Below are positions 26,959 through 35,895 of a stretch of DNA of 64,000 nt, piece by piece (within the stretch, counting starts at the first letter, position 1; the number at the start of each line of letters is the position of its first letter). The stretch is from Natronohydrobacter thiooxidans (GTDB lineage Bacteria > Pseudomonadota > Alphaproteobacteria > Rhodobacterales > Rhodobacteraceae). The DNA is taken from assembly GCF_001884735.1 (NCBI RefSeq), contig NZ_MJAP01000011.1, forward strand, positions 1 to 64,000. The letters run 5' to 3'. The notes beneath the pieces were generated by a model, which saw nothing but the letters and a program-made list of their open reading frames with translations, was not told the origin of the DNA and searched no databases. Made by a program: the position numbers and the translations under genes.

Positions 26959-27969
26959 CTATTCATCGGGAAGAGCGGGGAAATAGAATTGGGTGATGCC
27001 GCGCGCGCCGTCCTTGCGCCCGGCCTGGACAATCACATCGATCGAGCGGGCGATATAGGCGCACATATTGTCATAGGTGAGCGGCAGGTTGGATTTGAGC
27101 GCGGCAATGGCCAGGCGCGAGATGGCAAGCTGCGGGGTCTCGGCATGGAGGGTCGTGATCGAGCCGCCATGGCCTGTGTTGATGGCTTCCAGAAATGTCA
27201 TCGCCTCGGCCCCGCGGACCTCACCCACGATCAGCCGGTCAGGGCGCATGCGCAGCGAAGAGGTGAGCAGGGCATCGGTCGAGCGCAGGGGGTTTTCTCG
27301 TTCGGAGAGGAGGGTGACGGTGTTGGGCTGGGTGGGCAAAAGCTCGGCCGCTTCCTCGATGGTGATGATCCGCTCATGCGCGGGCACAAAGGAGATCAGC
27401 TTGCGCGCGAGCACCGTCTTGCCCGTCGAGGTGCCGCCTGCAACGATGAGATTGAGCTTATGCGCGATGCAAAACCGCGCGGCAGCATCGAGATCACCTG
27501 TCGCGACCAGCGCCTTTAACTCCCGCCCCAAAGCCGCGCGCTGCGCGCCGAGCGAGATTTCCTTGCCATGGAGGAATTTGAGCTCAATCGCCTCCAGCGG
27601 AATGCTCGAGAAAAACCGCATCGAGATGGAATGCCCGTGCTCGACCACCGGCGGGGCCACGACCTGATAGCGCACCGCGCGCCCAGCAAACATAACCGAG
27701 CCCGAAATCACCGGACGGCTGCGCCCCAGCGTGCTGTTGCCCGTGGAGGCGATATTGCTTGCCAGATCCCCCATCTCGGTTTGCGAGAGGGTCTGGTCAG
27801 TGGCGCGCATCATGGCATCGCCTTGCAGCTCGACCCAGACGCGGCCATCGGGATTGACGCACAGTTCGACCAGGCTTGGGTCCTTCACAATCGGCCCCAG
27901 CCGCTCCATTTCCTGCGCGAAATAACTCGCCTGCCCGCCGCTCGCGCGCGGCGCGATCAGCCCGTCCAT
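26959..27969 (-). CDS. virB11: Type IV secretion ATPase VirB11
   Basis: 336 residues. N-terminal domain about 1-150, then the hexameric secretion ATPase core: Walker A at 178-185 (GGTSTGKT), Asp box (ERIITIEEAAEL), Walker B region (RPDRLIVGEVRGAEA) and His box (NTGHGGSITTLHAETP). It powers pilus assembly and DNA export from the cytoplasmic face. The start shares a base with the virB10 stop. Confidence 0.95.
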   Translation of the reverse strand: MDGLIAPRASGGQASYFAQEMERLGPIVKDPSLVELCVNPDGRVWVELQGDAMMRATDQTLSQTEMGDLASNIASTGNSTLGRSRPVISGSVMFAGRAVRYQVVAPPVVEHGHSISMRFFSSIPLEAIELKFLHGKEISLGAQRAALGRELKALVATGDLDAAARFCIAHKLNLIVAGGTSTGKTVLARKLISFVPAHERIITIEEAAELLPTQPNTVTLLSERENPLRSTDALLTSSLRMRPDRLIVGEVRGAEAMTFLEAINTGHGGSITTLHAETPQLAISRLAIAALKSNLPLTYDNMCAYIARSIDVIVQAGRKDGARGITQFYFPALPDE

Positions 27970-29318
27970 CAGAAAATCTCCAGATCGCGGTCGACCATCA
28001 CGGTGACGCGCGCGCCTTGGTTGATGGTGATGATGGGCGGCAGGCTCAGATAATCGCTCAGCACCGAACCCGTGGCATCGCGCAGATCGCCCGAGACGCG
28101 GGTGGCACCATCGCGGGCCATGTCATTCTCGATCTCGCGCGCGGCAAGCGCGGGGCCGGAGGAGAGCAGCGAGATGAGCGCCGCCGATCCAAAGCGCTCG
28201 CCAAAGCGGCGGTTCACACGGCCTGCAACGCCCGCGCGGCCAATCGCATCGCCGCCAAAGGCCGAGAGGGCCACGCTTTGATTGTCGGGCAGGATGATGC
28301 GCTCCCAGGCGACCATGGCGCGGTATTGCCCGATGCTGACATTGGCCGAATACCGCCCGATCAACCGGCTGCCGCGCGGGATCAGGATGCGCGTGCCGTC
28401 ATAGGAATGCACATCCTGCGTGACCACTGCACGCACAGGCCCGGGCAGGCTCGAGTCGATGGCGGTTTCCAGCGAGGCCTGAATGACGGCCCCTTGCGTG
28501 ACGGTATTGGCCGGATTGACGATGACACTGGCGCGCTCGACCGGCGCAGGCCGCCCGACACTGCGCACGAAGTCTTCATTGTCATCGAGACGCCGGGCCT
28601 CTTGTTCAGATTCCGCCCCGGCACTGCCACCGCGCCCGCCAATGGCGAGCATGGGGGAGTTGAGGCGCGCCTGCCGCGCTTCCTCGGCGGCGGCGCGGCG
28701 GCGTTCCAGCTCCTCGCGCTCCAGATCACGGGTATCGCCTGCGATCTGCACAGGCGGGGGCGCAAGCCGCGCCATCTGCAATTCGCTCTCAAGCCGGGTG
28801 ATCTCGCGATTGCGCTCGGAAAGCTCGCGATCGAGCCTGCGCGCGGCCTCTTGCGCCTCGCGCTGCGCTTGATTGGCCGCAGACTGCATCTCCTCGATCT
28901 GGCGCTGCAGATCGGAGAGTTCGTTCGCGCGCCCGTCATCGGGGCGTGTGGGTGTGTCGCGCAGAGCGGCCAGTTCCGCCTGCATGGCGGAGAGTTGCTC
29001 GAGCAGCGCTGTCATCTCGCTGGGTGTCTCGGGCTCTGGCGCAGCGGCTGGCGGGGGCGCGGGCGGCGGATCACGGCGCGCCATATCCATGTCGCCAAAG
29101 GCCGATCCCCCGATCTGGAAATCCTGCGCGCTCTGCGTCGCCATTCGCGGCGTGGTCTCAGGCCCACTCAGGGCAAAATAGACCCCAGTGCCGACGACGG
29201 CCGCCGCCCCCAAGATTCCCAGCACCAGCAATGGCGAATTGGGTTTTGCGGCTTTGGGCGCTGCAAAATCATCCTCGAGCGCCTTGAGGCGCGAGGAGAG
29301 ATCGGACGGATCACTCAT
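27969..29318 (-). CDS. virB10: Type IV secretion core channel protein VirB10
   Basis: 449 residues: cytoplasmic tail, a single membrane segment (LLVLGILGAAAVVGTGVYFAL), a proline-rich stretch (RRDPPPAPPPAAAPEPE), a coiled coil (about 85-165) and the C-terminal TrbI/VirB10 beta-barrel (GAVIQASLETAIDSSLPGPV; LIPRGSRLIGRY; GRVNRRFGERFGSAALISLL). It bridges the inner and outer membranes and gates the channel. ATGA overlap with virB9 upstream. Confidence 0.95.
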   Translation of the reverse strand: MSDPSDLSSRLKALEDDFAAPKAAKPNSPLLVLGILGAAAVVGTGVYFALSGPETTPRMATQSAQDFQIGGSAFGDMDMARRDPPPAPPPAAAPEPETPSEMTALLEQLSAMQAELAALRDTPTRPDDGRANELSDLQRQIEEMQSAANQAQREAQEAARRLDRELSERNREITRLESELQMARLAPPPVQIAGDTRDLEREELERRRAAAEEARQARLNSPMLAIGGRGGSAGAESEQEARRLDDNEDFVRSVGRPAPVERASVIVNPANTVTQGAVIQASLETAIDSSLPGPVRAVVTQDVHSYDGTRILIPRGSRLIGRYSANVSIGQYRAMVAWERIILPDNQSVALSAFGGDAIGRAGVAGRVNRRFGERFGSAALISLLSSGPALAAREIENDMARDGATRVSGDLRDATGSVLSDYLSLPPIITINQGARVTVMVDRDLEIF

Positions 29319-30052
29319 TGCCGCACCCCCAGATTGGCGATGGCGGTCTCAAGCTGGCCCAGCCGCAAGACCCAATAGGGGCTGGTGCCGCTCACACGGA
29401 TTGTGCCGTCGCGCTGAACCTGACCATTCGCGATGCGCTCCATCCCGTCGGAGATCGCGAAGATCGTGGGCAGCTCGCGCGCGCCCGAGAAGCGGAAATA
29501 GGTGAAGGTCCCGTCATCCCAGACCTCTTGCGGCGTGATCGCGGTCATCGCGCTGCCGCCATAGCGGTTGTTGATAACGCGGTGTTCCGGCACACGCGCG
29601 CCGCGCTCACGGGCCTGATCTGCAGGCACAGTGAAGCGAACCGAATAGAAGGCGGTGTTGCGCGATTCCTGGGCCACGAAGTAATAGGTTCGGCGGTTGG
29701 TGAAGACGGTGATATTGGTGCGCGCGCCCGAGCGTTTGGGCTTGATGACAAAGGCCCGGCCACCGGGGACAGCGTCGAAATCAAAGCTCTGGGTGTCGCC
29801 GGCCACGACCGAGACGATCTCTTCGCCGCGCGGCAGCTCTACTGTGGTGACGCGCTCGAGCATCAGCACGAGGTTATAGACCTGCCCGTCGATATAGATG
29901 GCATCGCGCACGCGGGCATCATGCGGGCCTGCGCGCGGGGTGATCTCGGCGGCCAGCGGCCCCGAGAAGAGCAACAGGCCCAGGGCCGTGCTGACCGCAA
30001 GTCGCATCGGCGCGCGTGACAGGGGGATCAGTTTCCGGGGCGCAAATCTCAT
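29315..30052 (-). CDS. virB9: Type IV secretion outer-membrane core protein VirB9
   Basis: 245 residues. Signal peptide (MRLAVSTALGLLLFSGPLAAE) begins about 15 residues after the chosen ATG, so an internal start is possible. N-terminal beta domain (RVRDAIYIDGQVYNLVLML; AFVIKPKRSGARTNITVFTNRRTYYF) and C-terminal CagX/VirB9 domain (VWDDGTFTYFRFSGARELPTIF). GAGG lies 9 bases before ATG 30052. It forms the outer ring with VirB7 and VirB10. Confidence 0.93.
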   Translation of the reverse strand: MRFAPRKLIPLSRAPMRLAVSTALGLLLFSGPLAAEITPRAGPHDARVRDAIYIDGQVYNLVLMLERVTTVELPRGEEIVSVVAGDTQSFDFDAVPGGRAFVIKPKRSGARTNITVFTNRRTYYFVAQESRNTAFYSVRFTVPADQARERGARVPEHRVINNRYGGSAMTAITPQEVWDDGTFTYFRFSGARELPTIFAISDGMERIANGQVQRDGTIRVSGTSPYWVLRLGQLETAIANLGVRQ

Positions 30053-30062
30053 TGCAAAATCC

Positions 30063-30740
30063 TCATTCGAACCGGTCAGAGGTGATGGCGTATTCGCGGA
30101 CCTTGAAGCCGAAGGGATTGGCCCAGACATCGGCGATCTCGCGCAACTCCATCGGCTCGAAATCATAAGCCAGCGTGACGGTGAAATTCCCGATCTGATC
30201 ACCCTCATTCGAGCGCAGGCGTTTGCGCAGCCGGATCTGTGCGCGGTTGCCCGAGAGGGGTGCGATCGAGATGATCTCGACATCCATGCGGGCAGAGCCA
30301 TAGCGCGTCGGCGGATAGTTGGGGTTCGCGCTGCTCCAGAGGCTGCGCATGCTGGCGGCTGCATCGCCCGTGGAGCGGCTCATCACCGAGCGCACGCGCA
30401 GATCATTGTCGAGCTGGTTGAAGGTCTCGCGGTCGCGCACATAGGAGAAAATCATCGCCTCGGTGACAGCGCGCTCTTCAGTAAGTGAAATCGCACGCAC
30501 TTCGGCCCAGGGCACAGCGGCACCGGTTGCCGTGTCAAACGGTACCAGCTGCGGGGCAGGCATCTCGTGCTTGAAGGCGACCAGCATCATGCCAAGCCCC
30601 ATAACAGCGCCAAAGCCTGCGCCGCTGAGGCCCATGATCTGCCAGAGCCGTTCGCGGCGCAGTGCCCCGAAGACGAGCTCTTCGGTGACGGTTTCCCCGA
30701 TATCGGGGAGTGCCTTGGGCTTGCGCTCAAAACCTCTCAT
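30063..30740 (-). CDS. virB8: Type IV secretion inner-membrane assembly factor VirB8
   Basis: 225 residues: short cytoplasmic N-terminus, one membrane segment (MGLSGAGFGAVMGLGMMLVAF), then the periplasmic VirB8 domain (IFSYVRDRETFNQLDNDLRV; TRYGSARMDVEIISIAPL; FTVTLAYDFEPMELREIADV). VirB8 nucleates channel assembly. It overlaps the upstream VirB5-like gene by 4 bases. Confidence 0.92.
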   Translation of the reverse strand: MRGFERKPKALPDIGETVTEELVFGALRRERLWQIMGLSGAGFGAVMGLGMMLVAFKHEMPAPQLVPFDTATGAAVPWAEVRAISLTEERAVTEAMIFSYVRDRETFNQLDNDLRVRSVMSRSTGDAAASMRSLWSSANPNYPPTRYGSARMDVEIISIAPLSGNRAQIRLRKRLRSNEGDQIGNFTVTLAYDFEPMELREIADVWANPFGFKVREYAITSDRFE

Positions 30741-31603
30741 TGCTGCACCCGCAGGGGCGGCATGGTCAGGTCAGAGAACGCTTTTTCTTCGGCCTGCTGG
30801 GCAGCCGTTGCCACACCGGCCACGCCATCGGCCATGGTCTGGGCGGCTTGCAGGTCCAGCATCTGCAAAAGGATGATACCGATCTCGGCGGTCACCAGCG
30901 TGTTGTGATCGACCGAGGCTTTGACATCATTGAGGTTGCCGATCTCGCCCACCATGATCTCGATGCGCCGCACGCTTGTGTTCGAGCGCTCATGGGCACT
31001 TTGCGCGGCCGCGCTGGAAACGACCGCGGCCGAGGCCTGCTGGCCCAGCCGACGCTCGCCCGTGACCTCGGATTGCGAGAGTTGCTGGACGATGGCAGGC
31101 GACAGACCTGTACTGGTCAGCACACGCTCGACCGAGGCTGCCATATTGCCACAACCGCCCGTGAGCGCGCCCATCAGATCGCCCTGCGAGAGGCTGCTGA
31201 CCGCGCTGGTCAGGCTTTCGAAGTCCTGCTGCAGAAGGCAGTCGAGATCCCCGCCCCGGAGAAGCGACATCGGGTTCTCGCTGGTCAGGATGCCGTAGAT
31301 ATCCTGCAGCTGGGTGAGTTGATCATCGAGAAGGCTGACCTGTTCCAAGAGCGCGTCGAGCTGATCCGTCTGAATGCCCATATCATCAAGCATGTGCTGG
31401 AGCTGCCGGATCTGGTTGGTCAAGTTTTGTGCGTCAAAAGTCGGCACGCCCTGCGCGAGGACAGGAGCGGGTACCAGTGCCGTGAGGGGCGCGAGCGCGA
31501 TACCGAGCGCCGCTGCCAGAGCAAAGCGGCTGGTTCGCAGGCGGGCGGTCCGGCGCGGTCTCAGATAGGCTGCGATCAGGGATGAAACATATGCCGGGCG
31601 CAT
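30737..31603 (-). CDS. virB5: VirB5/TrbJ-like pilus-associated protein
   Basis: 288 residues with a long basic N-terminus, then a signal segment (FALAAALGIALAPLTALVPAPVLA). The mature protein begins QGVPTFDAQNLTNQIRQLQ, the VirB5/TrbJ opening, and is almost entirely helical with a coiled coil; C-terminal end is EEKAFSDLTMPPL. ATG 31603 has AAGGAG 7 bases upstream; an ATG 5 codons earlier overlaps the preceding gene and is less likely. VirB5 caps the pilus tip and contacts recipients. The upstream gene shares both its start and end motifs. Confidence 0.75.
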   Translation of the reverse strand: MRPAYVSSLIAAYLRPRRTARLRTSRFALAAALGIALAPLTALVPAPVLAQGVPTFDAQNLTNQIRQLQHMLDDMGIQTDQLDALLEQVSLLDDQLTQLQDIYGILTSENPMSLLRGGDLDCLLQQDFESLTSAVSSLSQGDLMGALTGGCGNMAASVERVLTSTGLSPAIVQQLSQSEVTGERRLGQQASAAVVSSAAAQSAHERSNTSVRRIEIMVGEIGNLNDVKASVDHNTLVTAEIGIILLQMLDLQAAQTMADGVAGVATAAQQAEEKAFSDLTMPPLRVQQ

Positions 31604-31604
31604 C

Positions 31605-32774
31605 TCAGAACTCCTCAAGGGTCAGATCGGCAAAGCGCTTCTCATCGGCCATCTGGGCGATGACCATCAGCTGCTCTGCACTCAGGGGTTGGGCGCGCGC
31701 GGCCTGCAGGCGCATGGACAGAACTAGCAGCCGCCCGATCTCGGCGCGGGCATAGGTGTTGAGCGCCTGGGCCTCGGCCCAATCCGCGCCCTCGCCAACC
31801 TGGCGCACGATCGCAGCCAGACGCTCGGCAGCGTGGCGGATATTGGCGTGGCCCAGTTCCGCATAGCCAATGGCGGCCATACCGCGCAGGCCAAGTTCGG
31901 CATTGGCCATATGGCCGGCCGAGATCGTGCCAAGCGCGTCCTCGCCCCCGATGAGGCGCAGATACTCATTGTATTTGCGCGGGATCACCTGGACGTAATT
32001 CTGTGTCTCGGCAAAGGGCGGCACGCCGCCATATTGCTGCACGCGACCCAGCCCTGCGTTATAGGCCGCGAGCGCCAGAATGATATCACCGCCCAGCTGA
32101 TCAAGGCGGCGCGCGAGATAGCGCCCACCGCCTTGCACTTGCAACAAGGGATCCGTGCGGTAAGCGGGGTTGATACCCAGATCGCTCGCCGTGCCGGGCA
32201 TGATCTGGGTAAGGCCATAAGCGCCAACCGGGCTTTCGGCGGCGGGGTTGAAGCGGCTTTCCTGCCAGATCAGCGCTTGCAACAGCGCGCGCCATTGCAC
32301 TGGCGATAGGCCAGCGCGGGCAACACCGGGATGATGATAGGTGTCGCGCGCGCCCTGGATGATGATTTCCTCGACATTCTGGCGCGCATCGCCAAAGAGC
32401 TGCCGCGCAGGCAGGCTGGTCTCACTCTCGGGATAGACAGCGGCGGCGGATGTCTCTGTCCCTGCTCCCGCCTCGAGGCTCTGGATCGTGGCTGACATGC
32501 TCGCAGGTGAGATCGTCCCGCTCTCGATAATCGCCTCGAGCTGCGCCAGTTGCTCGCGCTTGATCTCCTCGATCCGGGCGCGTTGCTCGCCCTTGCCGAT
32601 TTGCAGGGCTTGATCCTGCAGGCGCTCGACCATCTGGCGCGCATTCTCCGCCGCCAGTGCCGGATCGAAGATCGGCACGCCTTGGGCGAGTGCCGGGGCC
32701 GCAGCCCAGACGCCCAATCCCATGGCAAGCGCCACAGGCGCGAGACCTGCGGGTCGTCGCATTCCATCACGCAT
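31605..32774 (-). CDS. Lytic transglycosylase domain embedded in a VirB5-like protein
   Basis: 389 residues with a signal peptide (LAMGLGVWAAAPALA). The mature start QGVPIFDPALAAENARQMVE and the end DEKRFADLTLEEF match those of the VirB5-like protein encoded next. Between them, at about 145-270, is a full soluble lytic transglycosylase domain: catalytic glutamate in ALIWQESRFNPAAESPVGAYG, then LTQIMPGTASDLGI and ILALAAYNAGLGRV. A coiled coil precedes it. So a VirB1-type peptidoglycan hydrolase appears to be combined with VirB5-type flanks. It would open the cell wall at the channel or pilus tip. A separate VirB1 is encoded at the head of the operon. Confidence 0.82.
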   Translation of the reverse strand: MRDGMRRPAGLAPVALAMGLGVWAAAPALAQGVPIFDPALAAENARQMVERLQDQALQIGKGEQRARIEEIKREQLAQLEAIIESGTISPASMSATIQSLEAGAGTETSAAAVYPESETSLPARQLFGDARQNVEEIIIQGARDTYHHPGVARAGLSPVQWRALLQALIWQESRFNPAAESPVGAYGLTQIMPGTASDLGINPAYRTDPLLQVQGGGRYLARRLDQLGGDIILALAAYNAGLGRVQQYGGVPPFAETQNYVQVIPRKYNEYLRLIGGEDALGTISAGHMANAELGLRGMAAIGYAELGHANIRHAAERLAAIVRQVGEGADWAEAQALNTYARAEIGRLLVLSMRLQAARAQPLSAEQLMVIAQMADEKRFADLTLEEF

Positions 32775-32934
32775 TGCGCGCCGCCTCCTGCGCCCAGAGG
32801 GCCGGCAGCGGCGTGAACTTGCAGCGCGGGGTGCCGTCAGCGCGGAAGCAGTCCGAGCGCACGGGCGCGGACGGTGTCGCGGCGCAGCCTGCGATGACAG
32901 ATGTGAGGATCAACAAAAACACGGCAACTTTCAT
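32767..32934 (-). CDS. virB7: VirB7-like lipoprotein
   Basis: Only 55 residues, starting MKVAVFLLILTSVIAGC: a lipoprotein signal with lipobox VIAGC and acylated Cys17. The mature part has two more cysteines (SDCFRADGTPRCKF), one of which could pair with VirB9, as known for Agrobacterium VirB7. It overlaps virB4 by 4 bases (ATGA) and the next gene by 8 bases. Position in the operon and size fit VirB7; sequence conservation in this family is low, so the call rests on lipobox and context. Confidence 0.75.
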   Translation of the reverse strand: MKVAVFLLILTSVIAGCAATPSAPVRSDCFRADGTPRCKFTPLPALWAQEAARNA

Positions 32935-35303
32935 AGGGCCCGTCTCCAGAATTCAGGTGTGTCGCGATAATCCGTGCCGACGATTGCCTCGCCGGATTTG
33001 AGGCCGCCAAGGACGGCCAATAGGGTTCCGAGCGGGGCGAGATTGGCGTCGATGATATGGGCGCCCTGATCATCGCGGATGAGCCCCAGATGCGAGGCGG
33101 GCAGCGCGTTCAGCATCACATCGAGCTCTTTCTCGCTCAGGCCCAGCGGGCCGTAATCTCCAGCTTTCGCGCGCGAATTCGGCAGCAGGATCTGGGTCGG
33201 CAGCGCCTGAATGATCGTGCTGCCCACGCGCGACTTGTCGAGCTGCGAGGCAAACTGCGTCATCATGACGACGACAGTGTTCTGTTTGCGCGCGGTCACC
33301 AGCCAGTCTTCGAGCTTGTTCGCGAAATAGGAGTTGTCGAAGGCCTTCCAGGCCTCATCGATCAGCACGATGGTGGGGCGGCGATCCTCGATCTTGCGCT
33401 CGATGCGGCGGAAAATATAGCTCAGCACAGCCATGCGCGCGGTTTCATTCTCGGCGTCCAGAAGCCCGGTGAGATCGAAGCCCAGCACATCGCCCTCAAG
33501 CGAGAAGCGGTCCTCGACGGTCGTGCCAAAGACCCAGCCGAAACGGCCCTGCGGCGTCCATTCCCGCACGCGCTCTGCCAGATCGCCACCATCATCGATT
33601 GAGCGGAACTGGCCTGCGAATTCCGTCCAGTTGCGCAAGGATGGATCGCCCGCTTCCGCATTGCGCCGCACGATGGCCTGGACCGCATGGGTCTGCTGCG
33701 GCGTGAGCTGCGCGCCGCGCGATTCCAGAAGGCTGATCAGCGCATCGGTCAGCCATTCGCGCCCGGCTGCATCGGTTTCGACCCAGAGCGGGTTCAGGCC
33801 TGTGGCTTCGCCTGCCCGGATAGATTGATAGCTCCCGCCCATTGCGCGCAGCCCCATCTCGAGCCCGTAGCGATAGTCAAAGGCGAAAATGCGCGCGCCA
33901 GTGCGCCGTGCCTGTGCCATGAGGAATGTGGCGAGCACCGATTTGCCCGAGCCGGATCGGCCCAGAATGATCGTATGTCCGCTGGTGGGCTCAGAGTCCG
34001 GGCTGCCCTTCTCATGGAAGGAGAAGCGATAGGCCGAGCGCTCAGGTGTCGGAAACATCGTGATCGGTGTGCCCCACGGGGCGCGGTCGCCCGGTTTGCC
34101 CAGTGGCGTGCGGTGCAGCGCCGCCATATCGGCGAAATTGAGATTGGTGATCGTGGCGCGGCGCGCGCGGTAGCTCGCATTGCCGGGTGCCTGCGCGAAA
34201 TAGCTCGCGCGGCCAGAGTATTTCTCCATCATCAGCTTCACGCCGACGGAGGCCGCGATATTGCGGATTTCGGCCGCGATACTGTCGAGCTTGGCCTCGC
34301 TTTCGGCAAATGTCGCGACACTCATATGGTGATCGCCAAAGATCAGCCGCTCGGAGGCCAGATCATCGGCGGCCTGCACGAGATCGTTTTGCAGCGAGAT
34401 CGCCGCATCATCGCCCGCGCGCATCATGCGGATCTGGCGCTTGATCCGGTCGCCCATCACGCTTGAATTCACCGGCGTGAAGCTGTGGGTCACGACCATG
34501 TCGATTGGGAGCGCCAGATCGTCGAACATGGAGCACCAGGTCTGGCTGGGGTAGTTCTTGACCGTAAAGATCTGGCCAATGCGATCCTCGCCCGACCCAC
34601 CTGTGACCAGAAACCTGTCGCCGCGATACGTGACCCGCATATTGGCGACATCATCGGCGATGGTGGAGGGAAAGCCGCGCGGGAAGGTGGGCAGCTCGAT
34701 CCCTGTGTGCAGGGCTTCCAGAAACCCCAGCAATTCGCCCGAGGAGGCGCTCAGAAGCCGCGCATCCATCTCGGTCAGGCTTTGGGTGAGAAACTCCACG
34801 ACTTCCTTCAGCCGCGCGATCTGCCCGCGGCTTTGCCGGGCGCGCTGGCCACCCGCGCGTCTGCGCAAGAGCGGCAGGCGTTCGAGCATGGTCGTGCGCT
34901 TGACCACAGTGATGGTCAGCGTGCGGTCGCGCAGACCGGTGGCACCGAGATGATCCTGCCAGCGCGCGTCCAGCGCCTCGGCAAAGCCGCCCGCTTCCAT
35001 GGGCTTGAGCTCGACTGGCACGCGCGCCGAGACCTTATGCACGTAAAAGGAAAACCCCGCCCCGCTTTGCGCGATGACCGCGGCGATGATCGCGCGGGTC
35101 TTGTCGAGGCGGCCATCGGGTGCCGTGAAGCTGTTGGTGCCGCTCACCCGGATGCATTGCATGTATTCGCCGCCGCGCGTCAGGATCGTGTGATCATCGA
35201 CGAGTTTGATATAGGGCAGATGATGCGCGAGGCGGGCCTCATCGCCCGCCCAAGGCGGCAGGATATGCGCGGCGCCTGCGCCTGCGCCAAGATCACGGGG
35301 CAT
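32931..35303 (-). CDS. virB4: Type IV secretion ATPase VirB4
   Basis: 790 residues. N-terminal CagE/TrbE/VirB domain (about 25-400) and C-terminal ATPase with Walker A at 448-455 (GRSGSGKS), Walker B in PTIVLIDEAWKAF and the conserved VVVMMTQFASQLDKS. ATG 35303 is preceded by a weak ribosome site and begins the conserved part; the frame is open further upstream inside virB3. VirB4 docks at the inner-membrane complex and drives pilin extraction and export. Confidence 0.95.
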   Translation of the reverse strand: MPRDLGAGAGAAHILPPWAGDEARLAHHLPYIKLVDDHTILTRGGEYMQCIRVSGTNSFTAPDGRLDKTRAIIAAVIAQSGAGFSFYVHKVSARVPVELKPMEAGGFAEALDARWQDHLGATGLRDRTLTITVVKRTTMLERLPLLRRRAGGQRARQSRGQIARLKEVVEFLTQSLTEMDARLLSASSGELLGFLEALHTGIELPTFPRGFPSTIADDVANMRVTYRGDRFLVTGGSGEDRIGQIFTVKNYPSQTWCSMFDDLALPIDMVVTHSFTPVNSSVMGDRIKRQIRMMRAGDDAAISLQNDLVQAADDLASERLIFGDHHMSVATFAESEAKLDSIAAEIRNIAASVGVKLMMEKYSGRASYFAQAPGNASYRARRATITNLNFADMAALHRTPLGKPGDRAPWGTPITMFPTPERSAYRFSFHEKGSPDSEPTSGHTIILGRSGSGKSVLATFLMAQARRTGARIFAFDYRYGLEMGLRAMGGSYQSIRAGEATGLNPLWVETDAAGREWLTDALISLLESRGAQLTPQQTHAVQAIVRRNAEAGDPSLRNWTEFAGQFRSIDDGGDLAERVREWTPQGRFGWVFGTTVEDRFSLEGDVLGFDLTGLLDAENETARMAVLSYIFRRIERKIEDRRPTIVLIDEAWKAFDNSYFANKLEDWLVTARKQNTVVVMMTQFASQLDKSRVGSTIIQALPTQILLPNSRAKAGDYGPLGLSEKELDVMLNALPASHLGLIRDDQGAHIIDANLAPLGTLLAVLGGLKSGEAIVGTDYRDTPEFWRRAL

Positions 35304-35571
35304 AGGAGTCACCTTCCCAGATTTTGCGGTTTCTGGTCGGCCGCGTGTGCTCGGAGACCACGCGAATGACCTCGACAAATGCCGGGTCCCATTGGGCGGC
35401 GAGCCAGAGTGCCGGATAGGCCGCAGCCGATAGGGCAAAGGCCCAGAGCGACTGCGACCAGATCAGGGCCAGTACTGACCCAAAAATCCACAGGACCGCA
35501 TAGAGGATGGGCAGCCCCAGCATTTGCGGGGGCCGCACGAGGCCAAGAAACAAGGTCGAACGAGCGCACAT
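35293..35571 (-). CDS. virB3: Type IV secretion protein VirB3
   Basis: 92 residues, two close membrane segments (MLGLPILYAVLWIFGSVLALIW and LWAFALSAAAYPALWLAAQW), N-terminal STLFLGLVRPPQMLG typical of VirB3. It overlaps virB4 by 11 bases. VirB3 assists VirB4 in pilin assembly. Confidence 0.9.
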   Translation of the reverse strand: MCARSTLFLGLVRPPQMLGLPILYAVLWIFGSVLALIWSQSLWAFALSAAAYPALWLAAQWDPAFVEVIRVVSEHTRPTRNRKIWEGDSYAP

Positions 35572-35586
35572 TGCCTGGGCTACCCG

Positions 35587-35895
35587 TCAGGTCTGCCAGA
35601 TGGCGCTGACAATGGTCGCGGCACTGGCGACGATGGCGATGGCGATCACCACGAACATCGCCTGGCGAAAATCGATGATCCCGAAAAACCACGACAGCCC
35701 AATGCCCACGACGGCCAATGTGGCAATCGCTATGCCCAGAGGGCCGGTGACCGTGTCGATGATGCCCTGCAAGAGGCTGGTCACCGGGTTGAGGTCGATC
35801 GATTGCGCAAGCGCGGGGGCTGCCATCAGCATCAGGGCGATGATGCCGAAGCTCATGGCGATGGCCCAAGGCCGGTTGGTCAGTATCCTGGTCAT
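35587..35895 (-). CDS. virB2: Type IV secretion pilin VirB2
   Basis: 102 residues. Signal peptide ending APALAQS, then the mature pilin with two hydrophobic helices (GPLGIAIATLAVVGIGLSWFF and MFVVIAIAIVASAATIVSAIW) separated by a short polar loop (GIIDFRQA). The size and layout are those of the conjugative major pilin. Overlaps the upstream virB1 gene by 4 bases. Confidence 0.92.
   Translation of the reverse strand: MTRILTNRPWAIAMSFGIIALMLMAAPALAQSIDLNPVTSLLQGIIDTVTGPLGIAIATLAVVGIGLSWFFGIIDFRQAMFVVIAIAIVASAATIVSAIWQT

Noticed and set aside
30064..30364. Extension of virB9 by about 104 codons upstream
   Set aside because: That part overlaps virB8 in another frame; the ATG at 30052 has a proper ribosome site and starts just before the signal peptide.
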